DNA of 64,000 nt from assembly GCA_027483665.1 (NCBI GenBank), contig JAIXUC010000033.1:124001-188000 (forward strand). Reading direction: 5' to 3'. Below, piece by piece: positions 55,261 to 63,537 of this stretch. The stretch comes from Comamonadaceae bacterium. GTDB lineage: Bacteria > Pseudomonadota > Gammaproteobacteria > Burkholderiales > Burkholderiaceae_C. How positions within the stretch are numbered: the stretch's first letter is position 1; every line of letters begins with the position of its first letter. Made by a program: the position numbers and the translations under genes. The notes under the pieces were generated by a model. The model did not search any database. It saw only the letters and a list, made by a program, of their open reading frames with translations, and was not told the origin of the DNA.

Positions 55261-55902
55261 ATGAAACGCGACCACATCGAAGCTTTCTTTTCTACGCTGG
55301 CGCAGGCCAACCCGCATCCGCAAACCGAGCTGGAGTACAGCAGCGTGTTCGAGCTGCTGGCCGCGGTGTTGCTGAGCGCTCAGGCCACCGACGTGGGCGT
55401 GAACAAAGCAACGCGGCGCCTGTTTCCCGTGGCCAACACGCCGCAAAAAATTCTGGCACTGGGTTTGGCGGGGCTTGAGGGGTACATCCGCACCATCGGC
55501 CTGTACCGAAGCAAAGCCCGGCACCTCATGCAGACCTGCCAAATCCTGGTAGATCAGCATGGCGGCGAGGTGCCGCGCAGCCGCGAGGCTTTACAAGCGC
55601 TGCCCGGCGTGGGCCGCAAAACGGCGAACGTGGTGCTTAACGCGGCCTTTGGAGAGCCCACCATGGCCGTGGACACGCACCTCTTTCGCCTGGGCAACCG
55701 CACCGGGCTGGCACCTGGCAAAACACCGTTGGAGGTGGAGCTGAAGCTGCTCAAGCGCGTGCCCGAGCGCTACTTGGTGGACGCCCACCACTGGCTGATC
55801 TTGCATGGGCGCTACGTGTGCACGGCGCACTCGCCGCGCTGTGGTGACTGCCAAGTGTCGGCGTGGTGCGACTTTGGGCGAAACGCCAACAGGGGGCGAT
55901 GA
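55261..55902 (+). CDS. nth: Endonuclease III
   Basis: Nth removes oxidised pyrimidines and nicks the abasic site. The 213-residue protein has LLAAVLLSAQATDVGVNKAT, the helix-hairpin-helix LPGVGRKTANVVLNAAFG with the catalytic Lys, catalytic Asp in MAVDTHLFRLGNR, and the [4Fe-4S] cysteines in CTAHSPRCGDCQVSAWC. The ATG at 55261 follows short CACCCAGCGC repeats in the gap and matches the family start (MKRDHIEAFF). Confidence 0.95.
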   Translation: MKRDHIEAFFSTLAQANPHPQTELEYSSVFELLAAVLLSAQATDVGVNKATRRLFPVANTPQKILALGLAGLEGYIRTIGLYRSKARHLMQTCQILVDQHGGEVPRSREALQALPGVGRKTANVVLNAAFGEPTMAVDTHLFRLGNRTGLAPGKTPLEVELKLLKRVPERYLVDAHHWLILHGRYVCTAHSPRCGDCQVSAWCDFGRNANRGR

Positions 55903-55914
55903 ACCCGCCACACA

Positions 55915-57369
55915 CTAGGGCTTGAAAACCACGGTCCCAGTGATTTTGCTGTTGGTGGTGTTGAAGCCGTAGTTGGCACCCGCTCGGCTGTTGCCTGTAC
56001 CGGTAAAGCTGCCTTGGATCGCGTCGCCAAACGGGATGTTGCCTGTGCACGGCGTGCAGTCGCCCGCCGTGCTGTTGATGCTTGAACTCGACCCCAAAAA
56101 GCCAACGGTAGAGAACTGGTTTGCAGAGCCGCTGATGGTGTACGTCTCGGTACCGAGAGGGATGGTCAGGTTGTAGGAGAGCGTGCCACCAGAGCTGCCG
56201 GGGAAACTCGCGGTGAGCGAACCGGTCACGGAATTGGTGGTTCCCACAGCCAGCACCGTAGCACCCGAAGGAGTCAACTTCACAGGCGCGGTGGAAGCAA
56301 ACACGTTGTAGGTGCCCGTGATGGGAACCGTTGCCGGGTTGGTGCTGCGGGCCCCGTAGTAGGTCAACAGCACCAGAGGCGAGCCGCTGCGCGTGCCGCT
56401 TGACCAGCGGCCCCAGGCGATCACACCGTCTGCATTGAATTCGGCCACGGTCGCCGACCCAAAGTTGGGGCCGGAACAGCAATCGGTGAAACCGGTGAGC
56501 GCGCCAGCGCCATCAAAGGTCAACGTGCCGCCGAGCAAGCCCCCTTGAAAACCGACGATGGGGCCAGCATTGACTGCGCCCAAGGTCCCACTGCCTGATG
56601 GTATTGGCACCGTGGGGATGACGACAGGGCCTGAACCGGTGCTGGCCACGGCAAGCGATTGGCCTTGGGCGTTGCGCTCATCGGCTGAGACGAAAGCAGT
56701 GCTCGGCGGGGCCGCAGCAGGCGGCGCGGAAGGCGCCTGTGCCACGCGCACCGGCAAGGCGTTGCCAGGGGGCGCGAAGCCAGTCTGCCCGGGGGCCAGC
56801 ACCAAGCAACCGGCGGTGGTGCAAACGGCCACTTGGCCACCGGCCACGCGCACCCGTGTGCCTTCGTCCAAAGCCGTCACCAAAAACTCGGTGCCTCGGA
56901 TGCCGACCGTCGCCGTGGGGGTGGTGATGCGGTAAGCATCGCGGTCGCCGCGCCCGATGAGGCCGGTCACGGTGCGCAGGCCGCCGCGCAGCAGGCTCAA
57001 AAAGCCGCGCTCGGCCACGCCGGGTGCCGGCGCCCTGTACTCGTCAACCCGCAAAACCGTTTGTGGCTGCAAGGACAGGTAAGCCCCATCGACCATGCGC
57101 AACTGCGCGCGGCCTTGGCCGGTTTCCACGGCATCTCCGACGCGCAGTTCCGAGCCACGCTGAGCAGGCCGCAGCGAACCATCGCTGGCCCGCAACTGCA
57201 CCTCGCCCTGCGTGAAGGCCACCAAGCCGTTGGCAAGCGCAGGCGCCGCGAATCCAGAACACAACACCGCACCCAGCATCAGCGCAGCTGCATATTGGGC
57301 AGCTGTTGGGCGGGCGGCTGGGGAAAACAAAGGCAAGCAAGCGTTGAACATGCGGTGTTCCTCGGTCAT
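55915..57369 (-). CDS. FecR-domain secreted protein with TbpB-like C-terminal barrel
   Basis: The 484-residue precursor has a signal peptide (LMLGAVLCSGFAAPALANG) without a good lipobox. A FecR domain follows at about residues 50-190 (GEVQLRASDGSLRPAQRGSE; ITTPTATVGIRGTEFLV). The C-terminal half is Gly/Thr/Ser-rich and beta-like, ending with GSFTGTGNSRAGANYGF and ITGTVVFKP. This ending resembles the small barrel of transferrin-binding-protein-like surface proteins. It starts at the stop of the Slam-like gene (1-nt overlap), which suggests it is that protein's client. Ligand unknown. Confidence 0.72.
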   Translation of the reverse strand: MTEEHRMFNACLPLFSPAARPTAAQYAAALMLGAVLCSGFAAPALANGLVAFTQGEVQLRASDGSLRPAQRGSELRVGDAVETGQGRAQLRMVDGAYLSLQPQTVLRVDEYRAPAPGVAERGFLSLLRGGLRTVTGLIGRGDRDAYRITTPTATVGIRGTEFLVTALDEGTRVRVAGGQVAVCTTAGCLVLAPGQTGFAPPGNALPVRVAQAPSAPPAAAPPSTAFVSADERNAQGQSLAVASTGSGPVVIPTVPIPSGSGTLGAVNAGPIVGFQGGLLGGTLTFDGAGALTGFTDCCSGPNFGSATVAEFNADGVIAWGRWSSGTRSGSPLVLLTYYGARSTNPATVPITGTYNVFASTAPVKLTPSGATVLAVGTTNSVTGSLTASFPGSSGGTLSYNLTIPLGTETYTISGSANQFSTVGFLGSSSSINSTAGDCTPCTGNIPFGDAIQGSFTGTGNSRAGANYGFNTTNSKITGTVVFKP

Positions 57370-58703
57370 CAGAGATCGCGGCGCAGCGTCACCTTGAAAA
57401 CCGTGCGGCGGTAGTCATAGATGACGATGTTCGAATGGTTGTCGGTCCAGCTCAACTGGGGCTGGAGCTGCCAGTCGCGGGCCAAGTTCCAGCGCAGCCC
57501 CAGTCGCAGATCGATCTGGCGGTCATTCCTGCGTTCGTTGAACAGTGGTTCTGTGCCTTGGTGGCGCCGAGACTCCAGCTGCCCTTGGCCCCACCACGTG
57601 AGGCCCATGGCCTGCCACTCCAGCCCGGCGCGCGCACCGACGATGGCCTGCTCCAGCGCGGCCACGCCCGAGCTGGGCACCTCTTGGCCAACGTAGGCGG
57701 TGGCGTAGCGCACCGAGCCGCCCAAAGCGTCAGAGCGCGCAACCCCCGCACCTGCGATGAAACGCGTGCCGTTGCGCACCGACTGCCCGGAGTAGACCAG
57801 CCGGGCACCTTGCGCAAAACCGGCCAGTTCCCAGCGCTCGTCGAGTTGGCGTTGCCACAGACCGGAAATGCCAGCGGCGATGCGCTGGCGCTGTCCATCC
57901 AGCCAGAGCTGCCCAAACTGGGCGCCGACGGTCCACGTGTCCGTGCCACTGCGTTGGGTGAGCGCAGCGCTGAGGTCGAGCTGGGTCGGCTCGAAGCGGT
58001 CGGAGCCCGCGTGGAAGGTGCTCTGTCCACTGCCCGAGAGAACCAAGCTGCGGCCTTCACCCAAGGCCCGGACATGGCTGCCACCGACGGCGAGGCTGCT
58101 GAACCAGGCGTCGGCAACTCGGCTGTCGGCGGACAAGGTGAACAGGCCAATGCCCGGCAGCGCGAACTGCTCAGAAGCTGTGGCGCTGTTGAGGTTGCTG
58201 TCGTGCCCCACCCCCAACTCGATGTAGCCACTGTTGCGGTTCGTTTCCGCAGATCGGCCGCCGCGCCCCAAGGTCCCCAGCACGCGGTCGATCGCGGCAG
58301 CGGCTTCGGGTGGCATGGGCTCTCTGAGCGCAGATTGCAACTCGCCAACGGCCGTGTCGGTCTCTCCCGAAACCAAGTAAGCGCGGGCGATCTCGGCACG
58401 CGCGAGGTTGTTGCGTGGCTGCAACGCCAACACCCGCTCCAAGGCAAAGATGGCGCGTGTCGGTTGCCCGGCATCCAGGGCTGCAATGCCCAGCAAGTAG
58501 TCGAAAGCCGGGTCGCCGGCGCGCTGCGCCTCTTGCGGAGCCAGCAGCGCAAAAGCCGCCTCAGGTCTGCCGGCTTGCAGCTCGGCCCGCGCTTTGTCCA
58601 GCAGCGCATCCTGCGCCTGCGCAGGGCCCGTCAAGCAAAGCCAGAGTGCCAACAACCCAGCAACAAAGACTGCGCTTCTCGGGGCAAGGCCAAGAATAGA
58701 CAT
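57369..58703 (-). CDS. TPR and beta-barrel outer-membrane protein, Slam-like
   Basis: The 444-residue precursor has a signal peptide (FVAGLLALWLCLTGPAQA). Tetratricopeptide repeats follow (about 25-150; ARAELQAGRPEAAFALLAPQ, GIAALDAGQPTRAIFALERV), then a C-terminal barrel of about 290 residues that starts GYIELGVGHDSNLN and ends in strands like YDYRRTVFKVTL. This is the layout of surface lipoprotein assembly modifiers (Slam, DUF560), which move proteins to the cell surface. The ATG at 58703 places the signal peptide correctly. It is upstream of the FecR protein, with which it overlaps by 1 nt. Confidence 0.7.
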   Translation of the reverse strand: MSILGLAPRSAVFVAGLLALWLCLTGPAQAQDALLDKARAELQAGRPEAAFALLAPQEAQRAGDPAFDYLLGIAALDAGQPTRAIFALERVLALQPRNNLARAEIARAYLVSGETDTAVGELQSALREPMPPEAAAAIDRVLGTLGRGGRSAETNRNSGYIELGVGHDSNLNSATASEQFALPGIGLFTLSADSRVADAWFSSLAVGGSHVRALGEGRSLVLSGSGQSTFHAGSDRFEPTQLDLSAALTQRSGTDTWTVGAQFGQLWLDGQRQRIAAGISGLWQRQLDERWELAGFAQGARLVYSGQSVRNGTRFIAGAGVARSDALGGSVRYATAYVGQEVPSSGVAALEQAIVGARAGLEWQAMGLTWWGQGQLESRRHQGTEPLFNERRNDRQIDLRLGLRWNLARDWQLQPQLSWTDNHSNIVIYDYRRTVFKVTLRRDL

Positions 58704-58851
58704 GTGGACGCTCTGGGTGGAACCGAAGGGGGATCCAGAAGAAGCCGCAAACCCTTGATTGACCGAGCGCCAGCCAAAGGAAGCGTTCATTTTGGAACGA
58801 TGCGCTGGACCTTAGCCTTGGCCCAGCCCAGCGTCAAGCCCGCGGTGATGC

Positions 58852-60777
58852 CTAAAGCTTGGCGGAGTCCACTCCAGCCGACTCGAAGCTGGCCATTTCG
58901 CGCAGCAGCGCACAGGCCGACACCAGCAGCGGCCAGGCCAAGGCAGCGCCCGAGGCCTCGCCCAGACGCAGGCCCAGTTTCAACAAGGGCTGTGCACCCA
59001 GGTGACGCAGCAGCAAGGCGTGGCCTGCTTCGTCGGAGACATGCGCAAACACGCACCGCTCCAGCACCGCAGGTTGTAGCCGTGCGGCCACCAGCACCGC
59101 TGCGCTGGCGATGAAGCCATCCACCAACACCACGCGCCGCTCAGACGCGCTTTGCAAGGCCACACCAGCCAAGGTGGCGATCTCCAGGCCGCCCATGGCC
59201 GCCAAAACGTCCACGGGCGATTGCACATGGGCATGCCTGTGCAAGACCTGCTGCAAAACCGCTCGCTTGTGCGCCACACCAGCAGCGTCCAGGCCCGTGC
59301 CGGCGCCGGTGCAGCGGCCGATTGGCTCGCCGGTCAAGCGCGACATCAACAGGGCCGCGGCGGATGTGTTGCCAATGCCCATTTCACCCAGCAGCACGAC
59401 GTTGCCCGGCAGGTCTTTCACCAATGCAGCGCCGTTGGCCATGGCCTCGGCGCACTGCTCGGCGCTCATGGCCGGGCCTTCGCTCGCGTCAGCCGTGCCC
59501 CACGCCACTTTGCGCAACAGCAGCTGCGGCGCGCCAGAAGCCGCTTCGCGTGCCGCAAATTCATGGCGCACGCCGCAGTCCACCACGCTCAAAGCCAGAC
59601 CGTGCTGGCGCGCCAACACACTCACCGCAGCACCACCCGAGAGAAAGTTCTCGACCATTTGCCAGGTGACGTCACTCGGGTAGGCCGAAACACCCCGCGC
59701 TGCCAAGCCATGGTCGCCAGCGCACACCAGCAGTTGCGGCCGCTCCAGCACAGGCGCTTCGGTGCCCAAGACCCGGCCGATCTGCCATGCCAGCGCCTCG
59801 ATGCGGCCCAGCGAGCCCAAGGGTTTGGTCTTCTGGTTCAGCAGGTGCTGCAGGCGCTCTTCTAGTTGGGGCTCATGCAGCGGCTGTACGCTGGGCCAAG
59901 GTCCACTTTCCTGCGGCTGCGCCGGCTCGGGGAGTGCCAGCGCTTCCTGCGCTGCAGGCGTATCTGGCAGGGCTACCCAGCGGCTGCCCACGGCGTGCAC
60001 GACCACCCGCTGGTCGAATACTGCCTCCAGCGCAAGGCGGGTGGCCTCGTCGGTGGGAGCACCTGCATGCACCAGGCGGCCTTCGCGCAGCAGCAGCAGC
60101 CAGTCGGCGCTGAGCGCCATGTTGAGTTCGTGCAACACACTCACCACGGCGTGGCCTTGGGCGCAGTGCCTGCGCACCTGGGCCAGCCAGTCGGCCTGGT
60201 GCGGCGGGTCCAGGTGGGCGAGTGGTTCGTCCATCAACAACAAAGGGGCTTGCACGCTCCAAGCGCGCGCCAGCATCAGACGTTGGCGCTCTCCGCCAGA
60301 AAGCTCGCCCAAGCGGCGCTCGCGCAGCGCCCAGGTGCCGCTGTCGCGCAGGGCTTGCTCGGCAGCCTGCACGTCGCCAGCCGTGGGCCCCTGCCACCAG
60401 CGCTGGTGTGGCAAGCGACCCAGCAGCGCAACGTCCAGGCCACGCAGGTCTTCAGAGCCCGGCTCTTGCTGCCCCAGCCAGGCGCGGTGACGTGCCAACT
60501 CAGGCGCTGGCCATTCGGACACCAGCCGGCCCTGTATCGACACATCGCCAAGCAACTGGCTGCCGTCGCTCGAGCGTTTCGGGTGGCCGCTGCCATGGCC
60601 AACGGGCGACAGCAAACCAGCCATCACGCGCAACAAGCTCGACTTGCCCGCTCCGTTGGGACCAATCACGGCCGTCCAAGCTGCACTGGGGATATCCGCC
60701 GTCACACCATCCAGAACACGGCGCTGGTCAAAGTGCAGACTCACGTCATGCAGCGAAATCGCGGGTTTGGGGTTCAT
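58852..60777 (-). CDS. Fusion of cobalamin ABC ATPase (BtuD) and CobT phosphoribosyltransferase
   Basis: A single 641-residue frame joins two enzymes. Residues 1-266 are an ABC ATPase: Walker A GPNGAGKSS (about 39), signature LSGGERQRLMLARA (about 159), Walker B LLLMDEPLAHLD (about 179) and H-loop VLHELN. A linker of about 35 residues rich in Pro/Glu follows. Residues 302-641 are a full-length CobT, which makes alpha-ribazole phosphate from nicotinate mononucleotide and dimethylbenzimidazole. It has KPLGSLGRIEALA, GDHGLAARGVSAYP, MGIGNTSAAALL, TGAGTGLDAAGVAHK and the catalytic Glu in LRLGEASGAALA. The gene starts 7 nt after btuC. No internal stop or frameshift is seen at the junction. Confidence 0.9.
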   Translation of the reverse strand: MNPKPAISLHDVSLHFDQRRVLDGVTADIPSAAWTAVIGPNGAGKSSLLRVMAGLLSPVGHGSGHPKRSSDGSQLLGDVSIQGRLVSEWPAPELARHRAWLGQQEPGSEDLRGLDVALLGRLPHQRWWQGPTAGDVQAAEQALRDSGTWALRERRLGELSGGERQRLMLARAWSVQAPLLLMDEPLAHLDPPHQADWLAQVRRHCAQGHAVVSVLHELNMALSADWLLLLREGRLVHAGAPTDEATRLALEAVFDQRVVVHAVGSRWVALPDTPAAQEALALPEPAQPQESGPWPSVQPLHEPQLEERLQHLLNQKTKPLGSLGRIEALAWQIGRVLGTEAPVLERPQLLVCAGDHGLAARGVSAYPSDVTWQMVENFLSGGAAVSVLARQHGLALSVVDCGVRHEFAAREAASGAPQLLLRKVAWGTADASEGPAMSAEQCAEAMANGAALVKDLPGNVVLLGEMGIGNTSAAALLMSRLTGEPIGRCTGAGTGLDAAGVAHKRAVLQQVLHRHAHVQSPVDVLAAMGGLEIATLAGVALQSASERRVVLVDGFIASAAVLVAARLQPAVLERCVFAHVSDEAGHALLLRHLGAQPLLKLGLRLGEASGAALAWPLLVSACALLREMASFESAGVDSAKL

Positions 60778-60784
60778 GTGCCGA

Positions 60785-61933
60785 TCAAAGTTGGGCCTGG
60801 CCACGCCGGTTGAGTGTGAACAGCAGATAGACGCCGCCGATCACCGCCGTGAGCACGCCCACGGGCAACTCCTGCGGGGCCAACAACCCCCTTGCCAGCA
60901 AGTCGGCAGCGAGCAACAAGGCACCACCGACCAGGCTGGCCAGCATGAGCAAACGCCGGTGCCCACCGGTGGCCAATGCCCGAGCACGCACCAGGTGCGG
61001 CGCAGCCAGGCCGACAAAAGCGATCAGGCCGGTTTGCGCCACCGCAACCGCAGTGGCTAGGGCCATCAGGCCAATCAGCACAAGGCGCATACCGGCCAAC
61101 GGCAGCCCCAAGCTCTGCGCGGTTGATTCGCCCAGACTGAGTGCATCCAGCGCACGCGCCAAGCCCAGAGCCAGCAGCAACGCAGGCAACCAAGTGGCCG
61201 CCATCAAACCCAGCGCGGGCCAGCCCACATAGGCCGTGCTGCCCAACAGAAAGCCTTGCATCGAGGCCAAAGCCTGCGGTGAGATTTGCAACAGCAAAGA
61301 GGCCATGGCGCCCAGCACCACGCCCACCACCACACCCGCCAGCAGCAAGCGCATGGTGTGCTGCACGCCGCGCGCCAACAGCAGGGTCAAAGCCACGGCC
61401 AGTGCAGAGCCGATGAAGGCACCGCCCGTGAGCCCCAGGCGCTGCGGCCACGTTCCGCTCCAGACGCTGGCCCAAGCGGTGGCATCGGCAGCGGCGCTGC
61501 CCAAGCCGCCAGCCCACAGGCCAGTGGCACCTGACACGGCCAGCACGCAAGCCACACCCAGCGACGCACCCGAGGCACTGCCCAGCAGGTAAGGGTCGGC
61601 CAAGGGGTTGCGAAACACGCCTTGTGCCAAAGCGCCTGCCAAACCCAACAGCGCGCCAGACAGCCATGCGCCCAGAGAACGCGGCAGGCGAATGTCCCAG
61701 ACGATCGAAGCCAAATCAACCGCACCGCCTGCATCGCCCGTGGACACGGTGTACCAAGGCCAAGACAACAGCTCTAACCCCTGGCTTCCCACCGCGGTGC
61801 CCAGCCACACCAACCCCAAGCCCAGAACCAGCAGAAGCCAGGCATCGAAAGTGCCGGTGCGAAGGCGCTGCGAAACGCCGCGTTGGGCTGCGTTGGGCGG
61901 CGCGGCTTGGCCACCGTCGATGGGTGACTTCAT
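60785..61933 (-). CDS. btuC: Cobalamin ABC transporter permease BtuC
   Basis: The 382-residue FecCD/BtuC-family permease has about ten TM helices. Conserved segments are WDIRLPRSLGAWLSGALLGL and ALAQGVFRNPLADPYLLGSA (the FRNPLADP motif), the coupling-helix region LGLPLAGMRLVLIGL, and FVGLAAPHLVRARALATGGH near the end. It moves vitamin B12 or cobinamide through the inner membrane together with the ATPase encoded next. The start overlaps the btuF stop (ATGA). Confidence 0.92.
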   Translation of the reverse strand: MKSPIDGGQAAPPNAAQRGVSQRLRTGTFDAWLLLVLGLGLVWLGTAVGSQGLELLSWPWYTVSTGDAGGAVDLASIVWDIRLPRSLGAWLSGALLGLAGALAQGVFRNPLADPYLLGSASGASLGVACVLAVSGATGLWAGGLGSAAADATAWASVWSGTWPQRLGLTGGAFIGSALAVALTLLLARGVQHTMRLLLAGVVVGVVLGAMASLLLQISPQALASMQGFLLGSTAYVGWPALGLMAATWLPALLLALGLARALDALSLGESTAQSLGLPLAGMRLVLIGLMALATAVAVAQTGLIAFVGLAAPHLVRARALATGGHRRLLMLASLVGGALLLAADLLARGLLAPQELPVGVLTAVIGGVYLLFTLNRRGQAQL

Positions 61934-62889
61934 GATTTGCTGCCGGGCAAGGTCTGCAGACAGCGCGCCATCAGTCGAGCACCTTCAGCCAACCGAGGGC
62001 CGGGACGCACGATGGTGTCGGACTGCGCCGGCGTGAATCCGCACAGTCTGCTCTCGCGCACTGCACGCAACCCAGCCCAGCCTGGGCGCTGCCGCAAGGC
62101 GGCCAAGTCGGCGGCTGCACCCATGATGAGGTCGGGGTCGGAGCGCACCACGTGCTCTGGATTCACCTTCGGAAACGGCCCCAGCTCTGGCCCCAGAATG
62201 TTGCGAGCACCCAGGCTGCGCAGCGTCTCGCCGATGAAAGACGCATCGCCCGCGCCGTAGGGCCCTTGATTCACTTCGATGTAGACGCGTACGCCCTTGG
62301 CATGTGCTGGTACCAAGCCAGACGCCACTTGCAAGCCTGCTTCGATGCCAGACCACAGCGACTGCGCGCGCTCACGCTCGCCCAGCAAAGCGCCCACCTG
62401 CAGCAGCGTGTGGCGCACATCGGCATGGGTTTGTGGCTCGAACACTGCCACCACCAAGCCCAAAGCCTCCAGGCGCTCGGCAGCCCGAGTGGAGCCCGCC
62501 ACCAACACCAAGTCGGGGCGCAATGCCACGATGGACTCGATCTGCGGGTCCAGCCCGCCGCCCACCTTGGCCAGCGACTGCACCTGCACCGGGTGGTTGG
62601 AGTAGCGGTCCACCGCCACCAAACTGGCGCAATGCTGCAAAGCGCAGACGGTCTCGGTGAGCGAAGGCAACAGACTGACGATGCGCTGCGGCACCCGCGC
62701 CAGCCGCAGCGTGCGGCCGCGGTCGTCGACCGCTGAGACGCCTGCGCTTGCGGCAAGTGGCGCCTGCGCAGCAGCGGGTGCGGCCAGCATCGTCATCGCC
62801 AACCAGACAGCAGCACCCGCACCTTGAAACCACCAAGCAAACGGGGCGAACCGGCGCGTCAAAGTGTTCGGCGCTATGTCGGTCTTCAT
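61930..62889 (-). CDS. btuF: Periplasmic cobalamin-binding protein BtuF
   Basis: The 319-residue precursor has a long signal region (AAVWLAMTMLAAPAAAQA, cleavage near residue 42) and a class III periplasmic-binding fold: RIVSLLPSLTETVCALQHCA, DPQIESIVALRPDLVLVAGS, and the C-terminal lobe PDLIMGAAADLAALRQRPGW. It delivers corrinoids to BtuC. The start used is the third of three ATG codons created by a 14-bp triplication (62889); the other two open only 5-codon readings. It overlaps btuC by 4 nt. Confidence 0.9.
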   Translation of the reverse strand: MKTDIAPNTLTRRFAPFAWWFQGAGAAVWLAMTMLAAPAAAQAPLAASAGVSAVDDRGRTLRLARVPQRIVSLLPSLTETVCALQHCASLVAVDRYSNHPVQVQSLAKVGGGLDPQIESIVALRPDLVLVAGSTRAAERLEALGLVVAVFEPQTHADVRHTLLQVGALLGERERAQSLWSGIEAGLQVASGLVPAHAKGVRVYIEVNQGPYGAGDASFIGETLRSLGARNILGPELGPFPKVNPEHVVRSDPDLIMGAAADLAALRQRPGWAGLRAVRESRLCGFTPAQSDTIVRPGPRLAEGARLMARCLQTLPGSKS

Positions 62890-62919
62890 GCGTCGGTCTT
62901 CATGCGTCGGTCTTCATGC
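62878..62919 (-). repeat. Triplicated 14-bp unit making a chain of ATGA start-stop overlaps
   Basis: The minus-strand unit GCATGAAGACCGAC occurs three times without mismatch across the cobU-btuF junction. Because 14 is not a multiple of three, each ATG lies in a different frame. The cobU stop overlaps ATG 62917, whose 5-codon reading (MKTDA) ends on a TGA overlapping ATG 62903. An identical mini-reading then ends on a TGA overlapping ATG 62889, the btuF start. A ribosome could pass down this ladder by termination-reinitiation. Confidence 0.9.
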
Positions 62920-63537
62920 GCCGCCCTTCACCGTAACCGGCAGACCAGCCACCATCCAGGTCACACGCTCGCTTTGCGCGGCCAGGCGCTGGTGCAACAA
63001 GCCATGCATGTCCACAAAGGCGCGTACCTCGGCGCCCAGGGGCACCACGCCTTGCCCGATTTCGTTGCCCACCAGCACCACAGGCCCGGGCAGCAGCAGC
63101 AGTTGCTGCAACAAAGCATCGACCGCCGCTTGTGCCTGCAAGGGCGTGGCTGGCGCAAAACCGGAAGCTGGCGCTGGAAACAACCAAGCGCTGAGCCACA
63201 ACGTGAGGCAATCGACCACCAGCAAGGTGTCGGGTGCGCTGCGGGCTGCCAGCACCTCGGGCAAATCCCTCGTGGCCTCCCACATGGCCAGAGGCAGCCC
63301 CTGCGCCTGGCGGCTGGCTTGATGGTGCGCGATGCGCGCACGCATCTCATCGTCGTGCGCCTGAGCCGTCACGACCAAGGCGGCTTGGTGCGCTGGTTCT
63401 GCTGCCAGCCATGCTTGAGCACGTGCCTCGGCTTGACGCGACTTGCCGCTCTTTTGGCCACCGACGACCAGTTCGCAGCGCGGGCATGTGGACGGTGCCC
63501 TGTCGGTCTGCTGGATGTGGCGCTGGCGCTTGTTCAT
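62914..63537 (-). CDS. cobU: Adenosylcobinamide kinase / guanylyltransferase CobU (CobP)
   Basis: CobU phosphorylates adenosylcobinamide and transfers GMP to it, activating the corrin for the nucleotide loop. The 207-residue protein has the P-loop ELVVGGQKSGKSRQAEARAQ, LVVTAQAHDDEMRARIAHHQ (with the His that accepts GMP in RIAHHQ), LPEVLAA, and VVDCLTLWLSAWLF, followed by VLVGNEIGQGVVP. The N-terminal tail (MNKRQRHIQQTDRAPSTCPR) is longer than in Salmonella. The ATG at 63537 overlaps the upstream stop (ATGA). Confidence 0.92.
   Translation of the reverse strand: MNKRQRHIQQTDRAPSTCPRCELVVGGQKSGKSRQAEARAQAWLAAEPAHQAALVVTAQAHDDEMRARIAHHQASRQAQGLPLAMWEATRDLPEVLAARSAPDTLLVVDCLTLWLSAWLFPAPASGFAPATPLQAQAAVDALLQQLLLLPGPVVLVGNEIGQGVVPLGAEVRAFVDMHGLLHQRLAAQSERVTWMVAGLPVTVKGGA

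Noticed and set aside
57435-59114. 559-residue open reading on the plus strand across the Slam-like gene
   Set aside because: Antisense to a gene with signal peptide, TPRs and barrel; composition is Arg/Gln/Ala-rich with no recognisable motif.
62920-63533. Cobalamin riboswitch ahead of the B12 genes
   Set aside because: All visible genes of the operon overlap or abut, leaving no leader; any riboswitch would lie before the first gene, outside the window.
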